DNA of 64,000 nt from Pantoea alfalfae (GCF_019880205.1 NZ_CP082293.1:1-64000); one strand, 5' to 3'; positions 26,773 to 35,882 are shown, counted from the first letter of the stretch. Numbers and translations: made by a program. Notes: generated by a model from the sequence alone, not told the origin.

Positions 26773-27051
26773 ATGAGAGAGATTAAAACGGCAATGACAA
26801 TGCAAAGCCAAAAAATTGACGTAGCAACATTATTACAGATGCCCTATCTCAGTCTGGACGAAGCGGCCCTGTTGCTGCGTGTTGCACCTCAGACTCTCCG
26901 CAAATGGGTATCAGTAAACGGCCGTACTAAGCGGCCTCATAATCCCGCGTTTCCGGTACCGGTTCGCCGTAGCCGTTTAACGTTTCGTACTTGCGACATC
27001 ATGCGCTATCACGAGGAAAGCGCCAGCACCGACACTTTACCCTCGCCATAA
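26773..27051 (+). CDS. Excisionase-like helix-turn-helix protein
   Basis: A 92-residue protein with a MerR/AlpA-type winged helix. PYLSLDEAALLLRVAPQTLR (about 24-43) is the helix-turn-helix, and VPVRRSRLTFRTCDIMRYHE is the wing and following helix. Such proteins are recombination directionality factors or regulators beside phage integrases. Its end overlaps the converging integrase gene by 43 bases. A second Met (MTMQSQ) at codon 8 is an alternative start. Confidence 0.65.
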   Translation: MREIKTAMTMQSQKIDVATLLQMPYLSLDEAALLLRVAPQTLRKWVSVNGRTKRPHNPAFPVPVRRSRLTFRTCDIMRYHEESASTDTLPSP

Positions 27052-28247
27052 GCCCACGCCGTGACGCGCGCCCACCACAGCGAGTAGGCGCGCCGCTGTT
27101 CCTCGATATAGCTATGCCGGTCATACACTTGCCAGACGCCCGGCAGCTTATGCCCTAACATGATTTCCGCTATATGCGGCTCAGTCAGATCTGAAAAATT
27201 CGTGCGCGCTGTGCGGCGCAGATCATGTAACGTCCAGTGTTCCATTTCGATGCCCAGGTGCCGCCGTGCGGCGTTAATAATTAATTGTGGAATATCAGCG
27301 AGAGTGGAGCGGCCCTGGGGAACGTCGCGCCGATTTTTTGCAATCGCATAATGGCTGTGCGCAGAGTGATCGAATAATTCCTTCAGCATTTCCTCTGCCG
27401 CAGGAATGATTGGTCTCACCAGCGGCTTACGCGTGCGTTTACCGGTTTTATGATGCGTTGGCGGAATTGACCAGAGTTTTTTTTCAAAATCGAAGTGTGC
27501 TTTTTCTGCGTACGATAGTTCACCGCCACGACAACCAAACAGCAAGCACAACTGAACCAACAATTTAAATTTAGGCGCAAGCCTGCTAGCCTCCATCGCG
27601 CGGAAAATGGTCACGATTTCATCACTGGATAAAACACGGTCGCACTGCGTCAGTGTGACTCCTAAATCAGCAATTCGCAGGTCGCTTAATGGAGTGGTTT
27701 TGATCAGCTGTCGGCGCACAGCCCAGTTATGAGCCTGCTTTGCGTTGCTCAACAGCCGGACGGTAATAAATGGTACTTTTCGTGCCAGTGGTTCCAGTAC
27801 ATTTAACCACATATTTATCGGCGCATTATCATGGGGAACTATGCCTATTTGTGGAAAAAGGTGTAGTTCAAATGACCGTAATACCTGCTGATAATCACTC
27901 TTGTTTTCGACGCCATATTTTTCGAGCCACGCCCTGATCACGTCTTCAACGGTCAGCGCAGAATAAGCCTCATGGCGTGCCATGCGCTTAAGTAAACGAG
28001 GATTGCGGTTTTGCTCGAGCTCGCCACGCATTCTTACTGCCTCGTCGCGAGCCTCTTTTAAACTGGTGGCGGGATAGGTGCCGATATCAACACGTTCCCC
28101 CTGCCCGTTCCAGCGATAGCGGTATTGAAACGTGATTCGACCTTTGCAGGATATCCGGGCAGATAGTCCGTCACGATCCGTTTTTACCTGAACTTTTTCA
28201 TATTCCTTGCCCAGCATTGAACGCAGGGCAGCATCTGAGAGCGCCAT
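27009..28247 (-). CDS. Tyrosine-recombinase integrase (DUF4102 / P4 type)
   Basis: A 412-residue site-specific recombinase. The N-terminal DUF4102-type arm domain (about 10-90) has the family pattern FQYRYRWNGQGERVDIGTYP. A SAM-like core-binding domain follows, then the catalytic domain with Arg240 (FGCRGGEL), His341-x-x-Arg344 (HDLRRT), His366 (MLGHK) and the nucleophile Tyr375 (VYDR). All catalytic residues are present, so it is probably active. It is transcribed toward the phage genes with its start near the right edge, as usual when att lies just upstream. Confidence 0.93.
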   Translation of the reverse strand: MALSDAALRSMLGKEYEKVQVKTDRDGLSARISCKGRITFQYRYRWNGQGERVDIGTYPATSLKEARDEAVRMRGELEQNRNPRLLKRMARHEAYSALTVEDVIRAWLEKYGVENKSDYQQVLRSFELHLFPQIGIVPHDNAPINMWLNVLEPLARKVPFITVRLLSNAKQAHNWAVRRQLIKTTPLSDLRIADLGVTLTQCDRVLSSDEIVTIFRAMEASRLAPKFKLLVQLCLLFGCRGGELSYAEKAHFDFEKKLWSIPPTHHKTGKRTRKPLVRPIIPAAEEMLKELFDHSAHSHYAIAKNRRDVPQGRSTLADIPQLIINAARRHLGIEMEHWTLHDLRRTARTNFSDLTEPHIAEIMLGHKLPGVWQVYDRHSYIEEQRRAYSLWWARVTAWAYGEGKVSVLALSS

Positions 28248-28267
28248 AGATTCTTAGGAGATTGGGA

Positions 28268-28290
28268 ATTATGTACACCAGTATGTACAC
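28268..28290 (+). repeat. Right copy of the 23-bp direct repeat (candidate attachment site)
   Basis: ATTATGTACAC, CAG, TATGTACAC; the partner of the copy at 7307-7329 except for the three central bases. It begins 20 bp upstream of the integrase start, where the attachment site of DUF4102 integrases is expected. It may instead be the integrase operator. Confidence 0.5.
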
Positions 28291-28367
28291 GAAAAAAGGG
28301 GAAGTGAAGGGAAACCACAGGAACATTGAGGAATAGTATACCCAAATGTTACTGGTTTTTTTTAGCG

Positions 28368-28407
28368 ATTCCCAGCTATCGCGGGAATACCCGGAATAGC
28401 TGGGAAT
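28368..28407. repeat. Nested perfect inverted repeat beside the integrase
   Basis: Outer arms ATTCCCAGCTAT / ATAGCTGGGAAT (12 bp, perfect) enclose inner arms CGGG / CCCG around AATA. It lies in the 258-bp gap between integrase and digH, about 80 bp outside the direct repeat. Without a T run it is not a standard terminator. It could be a recombinase or regulator binding site, or a cruciform. Confidence 0.45.
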
Positions 28408-28505
28408 TGAAAGATAACATATGGAAAAGAGCCTGTTATATAGCGCAAGAATAGCAGTAAGTCACAGGGAAAACTTAACCGCACTGGTCATGCTGTTCGG
28501 GCATT

Positions 28506-29918
28506 TCAGCCTCCCCAGCGGCTTTTAAGGTAGCTCACCGCCTGCTGAGTCTGCGGCTGATTCAGATAGTTCTCTCTGAACAGAATGGTGCCATCAATAT
28601 TGGGGTTAGATTCATTCAGGTCGAGCTGCTTTTTCAGTTCAGGCACACCACCCTGGAGCGTCCAGTCAGGTTCAATTTTTGATGGCTCGCCGACTTTATA
28701 AAGCGCAAGACCGATGTAGAGCCGGGTTTTAGTCGGTTTCACCACTTCTGCCCACCAGTTTGCCAGCACGTCATATCGGGCAGCCTGACGGGAAAAAGGC
28801 CAGTAGAGCTGCGGAGCGATGTAATCCAGCAGACCCTGCTGCACCCAGTGACGGGTATCCGCAAAGGCTTCGTCGTACGCTGCCGCGCCTCGGGTATCGG
28901 AACCAGCAGGATCGTGCGACAGATTGCGCCAGACGCCCGCCGGACTGACACCAAATTCAACGTCTGGCTTCAGCTGTTTGATAGTGCGTGACACCTGCTC
29001 AATCAGTTGCTGAGTATTGTGACGTCGCCAGTCCGCTTTACCGGCAAAACCCTGCCCATAGCGACTGAAGGTCTGATTATCGTTGAGCAGCGAACCTGCT
29101 GATTCGGCATAGAAGTAGTCATCGAACTGGACACCGTCGATGGGATAACGCGCCACCACCTCGGCCACAATGCTGGTGATCCAGTCACGCGCCTCAGGAA
29201 TGCCCGGATCGAGCACGTAGCGATCCCCTGCGGTGCGGATCCAGTCGCGGTGCAGCACAAAAACACTGGCCGGATGCAGTGACAGCGTGCGGTTCAGTTC
29301 GCTGACGGTCGAAGGTTTAGTATTGACCGATACCCGGTAAGGGTTGAACCAGGCATGAACTTTGATGCCGCGCTTGTGCGCCTCATCCAGCATAAACTGC
29401 AGCGGATCATATCCTGGATCTTCACCGATTTTGCCAGTCAGCATATCCGACCAGGGGAGGATTTTTGAGGGCCAGAGCGCCGTGGCATCCGGCTTCACCT
29501 GGAAAAACACCGTGTTAATGCCCAGGCTTTTCAGCTTATCCAGTTTGTTGGTCAGGGATTGCTGCTGCAGGCGGATACGCTGCGCCGGACTGGTGCCGTT
29601 CACCGACGCCACGGGCGGCCAGTCGAGACGTGACACCGTGGCTAACCAGACACCCCGCATCGGTTGACTAGCCTGAGGCTGTGCTGGCTTGCCGGGCACA
29701 GGTAATGGCTGTTTCGTTACGGGCGGAAAAGGGGTCACCAGCGATTTCGGCGGTTCGGATGCGCAACTGACCAGCAATAACGCCGCAGCCAGCGCAGCGC
29801 CTCGCTTAATAGCCGCTCTGGCCTGTGCAGAAAAGGGATTAAGGGCGATGATAAACTCCAGTATTTTCTGGTCGAAACGCAAAGAGCTGTATTCTCGGTG
29901 ACGCTGATGAAATGTCAA
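28506..29918 (-). CDS. digH: Glycosyl-hydrolase-like lipoprotein DigH (YddW)
   Basis: Outer-membrane lipoprotein with a GH-like TIM-barrel that acts on denuded peptidoglycan glycans. After the lipobox LLVSC (modified Cys near residue 52) and a Pro-rich linker, the family block PMRGVWLATVSRLDWPP begins at about residue 86. The GVQFDDYFY motif is in the middle, and FRENYLNQPQTQQAVSYL is at the end. The sequence follows E. coli YddW almost throughout. The start is unclear: no in-frame ATG precedes the signal peptide. TTG codons at 29918 and 29882 are candidates, neither with a good ribosome binding site. Confidence 0.92.
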   Translation of the reverse strand: MTFHQRHREYSSLRFDQKILEFIIALNPFSAQARAAIKRGAALAAALLLVSCASEPPKSLVTPFPPVTKQPLPVPGKPAQPQASQPMRGVWLATVSRLDWPPVASVNGTSPAQRIRLQQQSLTNKLDKLKSLGINTVFFQVKPDATALWPSKILPWSDMLTGKIGEDPGYDPLQFMLDEAHKRGIKVHAWFNPYRVSVNTKPSTVSELNRTLSLHPASVFVLHRDWIRTAGDRYVLDPGIPEARDWITSIVAEVVARYPIDGVQFDDYFYAESAGSLLNDNQTFSRYGQGFAGKADWRRHNTQQLIEQVSRTIKQLKPDVEFGVSPAGVWRNLSHDPAGSDTRGAAAYDEAFADTRHWVQQGLLDYIAPQLYWPFSRQAARYDVLANWWAEVVKPTKTRLYIGLALYKVGEPSKIEPDWTLQGGVPELKKQLDLNESNPNIDGTILFRENYLNQPQTQQAVSYLKSRWGG

Positions 29919-29972
29919 TGCGTTAGCACAGCTCCAGCCCTGAAACTGCTGCCTTTTAAAACCTATGAACCG

Positions 29973-31508
29973 CTAACGCGGCGGACTAAAGACCATCCCT
30001 GCGGACATAAGACAGGCTTTGAGTGTGCCAAAGGCGTCCTGACACTGCCGCTCATTGACGCAGGCATAACCCAACAGCAATCCGCGCGCCTCCTGCGGAT
30101 GCATATAGTATTGCGAAAGCGGTCGCACTTTGACCCCGCGTTTCAGCGCCTCTGCAGCTATCGCAACGTCATCCGCGCCCGCTGGCAGCGGCATCACCAG
30201 ATGCAGTCCCGCCTCATGATTGAATGCCGGTAAAAATGCTGGTCCCAGATAGCGCTCAATCAGCCTGCAGAGAAACTGCCGCCGCTGACGATAAAGCAGG
30301 CGCATCCGGCGAATATGCTCCATGTAGTGGCCCAGTCGGATAAACTCAGCCAGCGCCCGCTGAATCAGCAGGTGTCCGCCGCGATAGAGTTCCGCCGCCG
30401 CGATGCGCAACGGCTGTGCCAGCGATTTCGGCACCACCATGTAGCCAATACGCAGAGCGGGATAGAGTGTCTTGCTGAATGTGCCCATGTAGATGACCGG
30501 TGCATCGGCTTCCAGCCCCTGAAGTGAGGGATGAGGCTGACCGGAAAAGCGAAATTCGCTGTCGTAGTCATCTTCAACAATCCAGCTTTGATGACGGCGT
30601 GCCAGGGCGATCAATGCCTGACGACGCGCCAGGCTCAGGTGCACCCCCAGCGGATACTGATGGGAAGGCGTTACAAACACCATTTTAGGGGCCGGGCCGC
30701 TGTCCGGTACCAGTCCCTGCTCATCCACCGTCATCGCGCGAATCTTCAGACCATTCATGCGCAGCAAATTACGTGTTCCCCAGTAGCCCGGTTCCTCCAT
30801 CCAGACCCGATCGCCGGGATCACATAACACCCGCGTCACCAGATCAACCGCCTGGTGAACCCCTTCGGTAATCAGGATCTGGTCAGCATCGGCCCGTACG
30901 GAACGCGCCACCCGCAGATAATCCACCAGCGCATGGCGAAGATCGGGACAGCCGCCGCCGCTGCTGTAGACCAGGCGATGTACGTCAGGTTCGCGGTTCA
31001 GCCGCGCCTGAATCTGGCTGAACAGCTTGTGAGGAAATTCGGTGACATCGGGTGCGCCGGGCACAAACGCGCCCCACTGCCAGGGCGAGGCAGTTGCATG
31101 CCCCAGCAGACTGGCACCCCGCTTTGACAGCGTCGCGGGTCGTTGCGCCCTCACCGCCTGAAGATCGGCAATCGCATCACTTTGCAGAGAATTCTCCGGC
31201 AACGTCTCGGCAATCCATGTCCCGCTGCCGGTGCGCGCGGTGACATACCCCTGCGCCATCAGACTTTCATAAACATGCATTACCGTGTTTCGCGACACGC
31301 CGAGTTCGCGCGCCAGATCGCGGGTTGGCGGCAGACGGCTTCCGCGGGGAAACACCTCTTCCGCGATTGCGGCCTGCATACAATTCAGCAGCCGCTGATG
31401 TAATGAGCCGGTTCTTAAAAACTGTAACCGTGCTAATAGATGATCTGCGTACAAGAGTCGCAATTGGCTCCACCTTTCCTCTGAGAATTGGCTCTGGCAA
31501 CTCACCAC
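29973..31508 (-). CDS. MocR-type (GntR + aminotransferase) regulator, GabR-like
   Basis: A 511-residue PLP-dependent transcription factor. The N-terminal winged helix (about 35-105, RLPPTRDLARELGVSRNTVM) is of GntR type. The rest is an aspartate-aminotransferase fold with the PLP-binding lysine in GTFSKTLYPALRIGY. It lies divergent from gabT-gabP with only 65 bases between starts. GabR of Bacillus controls gabT in the same arrangement, so it probably activates the GABA genes when GABA and PLP react on it. Start is a GTG at 31508; a second GTG follows directly. Confidence 0.9.
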   Translation of the reverse strand: MVSCQSQFSEERWSQLRLLYADHLLARLQFLRTGSLHQRLLNCMQAAIAEEVFPRGSRLPPTRDLARELGVSRNTVMHVYESLMAQGYVTARTGSGTWIAETLPENSLQSDAIADLQAVRAQRPATLSKRGASLLGHATASPWQWGAFVPGAPDVTEFPHKLFSQIQARLNREPDVHRLVYSSGGGCPDLRHALVDYLRVARSVRADADQILITEGVHQAVDLVTRVLCDPGDRVWMEEPGYWGTRNLLRMNGLKIRAMTVDEQGLVPDSGPAPKMVFVTPSHQYPLGVHLSLARRQALIALARRHQSWIVEDDYDSEFRFSGQPHPSLQGLEADAPVIYMGTFSKTLYPALRIGYMVVPKSLAQPLRIAAAELYRGGHLLIQRALAEFIRLGHYMEHIRRMRLLYRQRRQFLCRLIERYLGPAFLPAFNHEAGLHLVMPLPAGADDVAIAAEALKRGVKVRPLSQYYMHPQEARGLLLGYACVNERQCQDAFGTLKACLMSAGMVFSPPR

Positions 31509-31573
31509 GCCTCAGGCATAAATAAACGTGTTTGTCGGGAATTGTAAACACGCATATTAACGAGGTGGATGAA

Positions 31574-32860
31574 ATGAGCGAAAATAATAACCTGATGCAG
31601 CAGCGCAAAGCACAGGCTCTCCCTAAAGGCATCGGTACGCTGTGCGACTGGTACGTTGCCCGGGCAGAAAACGCCACCTTATGGGATCAGGCCGGTAAAA
31701 GCTGGATCGATTTCGCTGGCGGCATCGCGGTGCTGAACACGGGCCACCGCCATCCACGTATTGAACAGGCCATTGCCGATCAGTTAACAAAGTTTACCCA
31801 TACAGCGTTTCAGATAACCCCTTACGAAAGTTATATCGCCCTGGCCGAGCGCATTAATCAGCGCGTGCCCATTGCCGGATCGGCCAAAACGGCCTTCTTC
31901 ACGACTGGCGCGGAAGCGGTGGAAAATGCGGTCAAAGTGGCTCGTGCCTATACCCGCCGTCACGGCATCATCACCTTTGGTAACGCTTTCCATGGTCGTA
32001 CTTTCATGACGATGGCGATGACCGGTAAAGTGGCGCCCTACAAGCGGGACTTCGGCCCGATGCCACCTTCTGTCTTCCATGCACGCTACCCCAGCGCAGT
32101 TCAGGGGATCAGCATTGAGGCGTCACTGATCAGCCTCGACGAAATCTTTACCCAGGACATTGCACCGCATGATGTGGCCGCGATCGTGCTGGAGCCGGTG
32201 CAGGGGGAAGGCGGATTCCATGCCGCACCGGCAGAGTTTATGGTGCAGTTGCGGGAGCTGGCCGATCGCCACGGCATTCTGCTGATTGCGGATGAAGTCC
32301 AGAGTGGATTTGCCCGGACCGGCAAACTGTTCGCCATGGAGCACTATCCGGTGAAGGCCGATATTATCACCATGGCAAAAAGCCTGGCAGGCGGCATGCC
32401 GCTTTCCGCCATCGCCGGTCGTGCAGAGGTCATGGACGCACCTGCGCCTGGGGGCCTGGGCGGAACCTATGCCGGTAACCCACTGGCTATCGCCTCAGCC
32501 CATGCGGTGCTGGATGTGATTGAAGAGGAGCAGCTCTGCCAGCGCGCCGTCGATCTCGGTGCCAGGCTTGAAGCTGAACTGCTGGAGCATCAACGCAAAC
32601 ATCCGGACATTGCTGACGTACGTGCGCTGGGTTCCATGGTGGCGATGGAGTTCTATCAGGCCAGCACCGCGCAGGCGGTTCAGAAGATGGCAATGGAACA
32701 GGGCCTGCTGCTGCTGACCTGTGGAGCTAAAGGCAACGTCATCCGCTTCCTCTACCCGCTCATCATTCCTGATGCCCAGTTCAGCCAGGCGCTGACCATT
32801 CTCTCCACGGTAATTAATCACTGTGTTGCTTCTGCCGGACATCCCGTCGTCCCGGCCTGA
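31574..32860 (+). CDS. gabT: 4-aminobutyrate aminotransferase
   Basis: Converts GABA and 2-oxoglutarate to succinate semialdehyde and glutamate. The 428-residue class III aminotransferase has FTTGAEAVENAVKVAR (about 109-124), LLIADEVQSGFARTGKLFAM with the PLP-contacting Asp240, and the PLP lysine K269 (ITMAKSLAGGMPLSA). The start at 31574 is chosen over an upstream ATG because GAGGT is correctly spaced. First gene of the GABA operon with gabP. No gabD (succinate semialdehyde dehydrogenase) is seen here. Confidence 0.93.
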   Translation: MSENNNLMQQRKAQALPKGIGTLCDWYVARAENATLWDQAGKSWIDFAGGIAVLNTGHRHPRIEQAIADQLTKFTHTAFQITPYESYIALAERINQRVPIAGSAKTAFFTTGAEAVENAVKVARAYTRRHGIITFGNAFHGRTFMTMAMTGKVAPYKRDFGPMPPSVFHARYPSAVQGISIEASLISLDEIFTQDIAPHDVAAIVLEPVQGEGGFHAAPAEFMVQLRELADRHGILLIADEVQSGFARTGKLFAMEHYPVKADIITMAKSLAGGMPLSAIAGRAEVMDAPAPGGLGGTYAGNPLAIASAHAVLDVIEEEQLCQRAVDLGARLEAELLEHQRKHPDIADVRALGSMVAMEFYQASTAQAVQKMAMEQGLLLLTCGAKGNVIRFLYPLIIPDAQFSQALTILSTVINHCVASAGHPVVPA

Positions 32861-32895
32861 TTTCGCTGTGCGTTCACGCAAGCCTGTTCCCCTTT

Positions 32896-32918
32896 CGTCC
32901 GGCCATTCAGGCCGGACG
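32896..32918. other. Hairpin in the gabT-gabP spacer
   Basis: Perfect 9-bp inverted repeat CGTCCGGCC / GGCCGGACG around ATTCA, without a T run. Probably an mRNA-stabilising or partial attenuating hairpin between two operon genes. Confidence 0.55.
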
Positions 32919-32936
32919 TCGCCTGGAGACGTTTAC

Positions 32937-34352
32937 ATGACGATGAATCAGAGTGCGAATGAAGATTCGCTGGCTCAAAACCTGAAACCGCGCCACGTGC
33001 GTATGCTCTCAATTGCGGGTGTGATTGGCGCAGGGCTGTTTGTCGGCTCCGGCCACGCTATTTCTGAAGCCGGTCCTGCGGTGCTGATCTCTTACGCGGC
33101 TGCCGGTGCGCTGGTGGTGTTAATTATGCGGATGCTGGCCGAGATGGCCGTCGCTTCACCCGATTCAGGCTCTTTCTCAACCTATGCGGACAAAGCGCTG
33201 GGTCGCTGGGCCGGTTTTACCATCGGCTGGCTCTACTGGTGGTTCTGGGTGCTGGTGATCCCACTTGAAGCCAATGCAGCGGGGACGATTCTGCACGCCT
33301 GGTTCCCCGAGGTCGCCATCTGGCAATATACCTTTGCCATCACGTTACTGCTGACCATTACCAACCTGCTCAGCGTTAAAAATTATGGGGAATTTGAGTT
33401 CTGGTTTGCGCTGATCAAGGTCGTGGCCATTATCCTGTTTCTGGGTGTGGCGGGGGCGGCAGTATTGGGTCTGCTGCCTGACAGCAACACCAGTGGCCTG
33501 TCGCATCTTTATGACACGCACGGGTTTATGCCGAATGGTATGAGTGCGGTTGTAGCGGCCATCCTGACCACGATGTTCTCTTTTATGGGTACCGAAATCG
33601 TCACTATTGCCGCTGCCGAGTCTAAAAACCCTGGCAAGCAGATTACCCAGGCAACTAACTCGGTTATCTGGCGCATTGCGCTGTTTTATCTGCTGTCGAT
33701 TTTCTTTGTGGTCGCACTGGTGCCGTGGAACACGCCTGGCCTGGTTGAACAGGGCTCATGGCAGACGGTATTAACGGCGATGAACATTCCGCATGCCCGG
33801 CTGATTGTCGACCTGGTGGTGCTGATGGCGGTGTGCAGCTGTCTTAACTCTGCACTCTATACTTCATCACGCATGCTTTACTCCCTCTCCCGCCGCAAAG
33901 ATGCGCCTGCTGCTGCTTCACGCACTAATCGCAGCGGCACGCCGTGGGTTGCGGTATTGCTCTCGACCGCTGCTGCGTTTCTGGCAGTCATCGCGAATTA
34001 CCTTGCGCCAAGTGTCGTGTTTGAGTTTTTACTGGCGACGTCGGGGGCGATTGCGCTGCTGGTCTATCTGGTGATTGCCGTATCGCATCTTGTGCTGCGT
34101 AAAAAGCGCGAAAAGGCGGGTGAAGTCCTGAATTACCGGATGTGGCTATTCCCAGGCCTGACGTGGGTAACGATTCTGTTTATCACGACCGTACTTGTGA
34201 TCATGTTGTTTGACGCGAAGCATCAGGCTGAATTACTGGCAACCGGCGGATTAACACTGTTGATCATTACCACCAGTCTGGTTCTGCGTCGTAAAAAGGA
34301 GAAGCGTCAAAGTACGAAGTACTTTACTCAGCGCTCTTCTGATCCTTCGTGA
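32937..34352 (+). CDS. gabP: GABA permease (amino acid permease, APC family)
   Basis: A 471-residue inner-membrane transporter. The opening block LKPRHVRMLSIAGVIGAGLF (about 14-33) with GxIGxGLF is the amino-acid-transport signature, and the 12-helix pattern fits. E. coli GabP is 466 residues. GGAG precedes the ATG at 32937. Follows gabT in the same direction and is ended by the terminator at 34382. Confidence 0.92.
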   Translation: MTMNQSANEDSLAQNLKPRHVRMLSIAGVIGAGLFVGSGHAISEAGPAVLISYAAAGALVVLIMRMLAEMAVASPDSGSFSTYADKALGRWAGFTIGWLYWWFWVLVIPLEANAAGTILHAWFPEVAIWQYTFAITLLLTITNLLSVKNYGEFEFWFALIKVVAIILFLGVAGAAVLGLLPDSNTSGLSHLYDTHGFMPNGMSAVVAAILTTMFSFMGTEIVTIAAAESKNPGKQITQATNSVIWRIALFYLLSIFFVVALVPWNTPGLVEQGSWQTVLTAMNIPHARLIVDLVVLMAVCSCLNSALYTSSRMLYSLSRRKDAPAAASRTNRSGTPWVAVLLSTAAAFLAVIANYLAPSVVFEFLLATSGAIALLVYLVIAVSHLVLRKKREKAGEVLNYRMWLFPGLTWVTILFITTVLVIMLFDAKHQAELLATGGLTLLIITTSLVLRRKKEKRQSTKYFTQRSSDPS

Positions 34353-34381
34353 TCCCCGGATGTTTTTTATAAAACCATTAA

Positions 34382-34413
34382 AAACCCACCTTTAGCTATA
34401 AAGGTGGGTTTTT
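34382..34413 (+). terminator. Rho-independent terminator after gabP
   Basis: Stem AACCCACCTTT / AAAGGTGGGTT with a 6-nt loop, followed by further T. It starts 30 bp past the gabP stop. Confidence 0.92.
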
Positions 34414-34681
34414 ATCTTTATCCATTCGGGAACCGGTATAGCGCTTGAGAACACATAAAATAAAAGAGTTTTAATAAATTGTCAGCATCATCAGCCTGCA
34501 CCTGGAATTCACTCACCTGAATCTCCAGGTGAAGGTGCAGCACATTGTTTCTTGCTGAACAGGTATACGGAAGATTAGACCTTATTATGTCAGGGACTTT
34601 ATGCTTTATTCACTCTCTGCGAGTTATGACCTGCAGATCGCACTGGGGTTTTCAGGTAAACACTAAAATCCGTTATGGGAA
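34414..34681. other. Intergenic region with a hairpin
   Basis: No gene seen. A perfect 8-bp inverted repeat (CACCTGGA / TCCAGGTG, 34499-34531) with a 17-nt loop is present; no role assigned. Confidence 0.35.
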
Positions 34682-34984
34682 TCAGAGATAGCTGACCTCA
34701 ATAATCCCTTTCGATTTCGCAGGGTTAAACCAGTGCATTTTTACTTCTACAGGCAAGCCAGTCAGGGATTTGGGGTTCATCAGGTCAGCAGTTGTAACGA
34801 CAGCCTTGCCACGAGCGGGATCATAGCAGTCAAACACAACAGGATTCTGCCCGATATTCATATTACACGAACCGTTCGTTATGGCTCCCCTGAAGATGAT
34901 AGTACCTGAATTTGGATCTGCACTCGCTGGACCAGCCAGGGTGATCAGCAACGTGGTAAAGCAGAGAGATAAAAATAATTTCAT
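34682..34984 (-). CDS. Secreted small protein resembling fimbrial subunits
   Basis: A 100-residue protein with a clear signal peptide (MKLFLSLCFTTLLITLAGPA, cut after Ala-Ser-Ala at about residue 23). Its start is SGTIIFRGAITNGSCNMNIG, similar to the first strands of type 1 pilus subunits (G-x-I-x-F-x-G-x-I-x-x-x-x-C). Two cysteines (about 43 and 55) could pair. It is shorter than normal pilins (about 160-180) and stands alone without chaperone or usher genes. AGGAGG precedes the ATG at 34984. Confidence 0.6.
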   Translation of the reverse strand: MKLFLSLCFTTLLITLAGPASADPNSGTIIFRGAITNGSCNMNIGQNPVVFDCYDPARGKAVVTTADLMNPKSLTGLPVEVKMHWFNPAKSKGIIEVSYL

Positions 34985-35462
34985 AGTGCGTCCTCCTGAG
35001 TATGTATCACCTGTTATCGGCATACATGCCCAAAGATTAAGTGCTGAGTGAAAAAATAAATGTAAATTTTAACCACTTACCCAAATGAAATTCATTACAA
35101 AGACAATGTTAAGAATTATCTAATCCAGCTAAGTAACGTGAGTGTAGACCATAGCGTGAAAGATTTTTTCGCCTGGGTTCTTTTTCCTGATGACCTTTTC
35201 AGAAAGAAGCCACACCTTCAGCCCCTTTATTTAATCTTTACACTCATTACCTTGCTACGCATGGATTTTTTGTTAGCGGATCGGGTAATCATTAATTGTC
35301 CTGCTGTAAAATGCAGGCTGAATTTCCTCTACGACTGTAATAAAGCCGGTAAAGTTAAAACATATATTTATTATGACTGAACATTCAAAATAAAATGCAG
35401 AATACAGGCGCGTTTTTTACGCTATTTAAGTCATCACTGGTAGTGTCGAAAACGCTTTCAGC
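34985..35462. other. Intergenic region, no gene assigned
   Basis: AT-rich 478 bases. An 80-codon plus-strand frame (35138-35380) lacks a ribosome binding site and recognisable homology, so I do not call it. Confidence 0.4.
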
Positions 35463-35882
35463 TTATTCCAGATACTGGCTAAAGCGCAGCAGATAACCAT
35501 CTGGATCCTGTACCAGAAACTCCCGCTGGCAGGCGGTTGTCTCGCCGGTGTCATAGTAGTTATCACTCAACGCACGAAAAAGTGGCACGGCATGCTGTTG
35601 CAAACCTGTCATTACAGCTTGAATGTCATCGACTTCGATCTGAAAATTAATGCCCCGCCCCAGCGGCCTCTCCAGTTCAGCTGTGTTCCACCCCTGCGGA
35701 TGGCACTGTTCAATCATCAATTGCGCCTCACCAAAGCAGAGGTATGCGAAGTCAGGATTCTGACGCTGGATCCGCACCTCAAAGCCCAGCACAACGGTGT
35801 AAAAATGCAGCGAAACGGCAAAGTCAGTAACGGTCAGTTCTGGCACCATAGGGTTCCAGTACAGTTGTTGATCATCATTCAT
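35463..35882 (-). CDS. VOC family protein (bleomycin-resistance-like)
   Basis: A 139-residue protein of the vicinal-oxygen-chelate fold. MVPELTVTDFAVSLHFYTVV is the first unit, CQREFLVQDPDGYLLRFSQ the last strand pair with the terminal metal/active-site residue region, and RGINFQIEVDDI the central strand. It resembles bleomycin-resistance-type proteins that bind a drug as a dimer. Start at 35882, chosen because a GGGG box lies ahead of that ATG; ATGs five and four codons upstream are alternatives. It sits 36 bp after the LysR gene in the same direction, perhaps in its unit. Confidence 0.8.
   Translation of the reverse strand: MNDDQQLYWNPMVPELTVTDFAVSLHFYTVVLGFEVRIQRQNPDFAYLCFGEAQLMIEQCHPQGWNTAELERPLGRGINFQIEVDDIQAVMTGLQQHAVPLFRALSDNYYDTGETTACQREFLVQDPDGYLLRFSQYLE

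Larger units (their letters stand above)
7307..28290. mobile_element. Putative integrative element of about 21 kb with prophage-derived end
   Basis: Defined by the direct repeats at its two ends, the integrase next to the right repeat and consistently higher A+T than both flanks. The flanks are ordinary core-like genes (nitroreductase to the left, digH to the right). It holds broken SOS-protease genes, the eight-gene operon, a HEPN-like gene and a phage tail/recombination remnant. The repeats differ in their central 3 bp, which argues against a simple recent attL/attR pair. The region may instead be several insertions at one hotspot. Confidence 0.4.

Noticed and set aside
32896..32918. Hairpin between gabT and gabP as a full terminator
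   Set aside because: No T run follows, and gabP is plainly co-transcribed, so it is more likely a stability or attenuation element.
35138..35380. 80-codon plus-strand frame near the fimbrial-like gene
   Set aside because: No ribosome binding site, no recognisable fold, in an AT-rich gap where such frames arise by chance.
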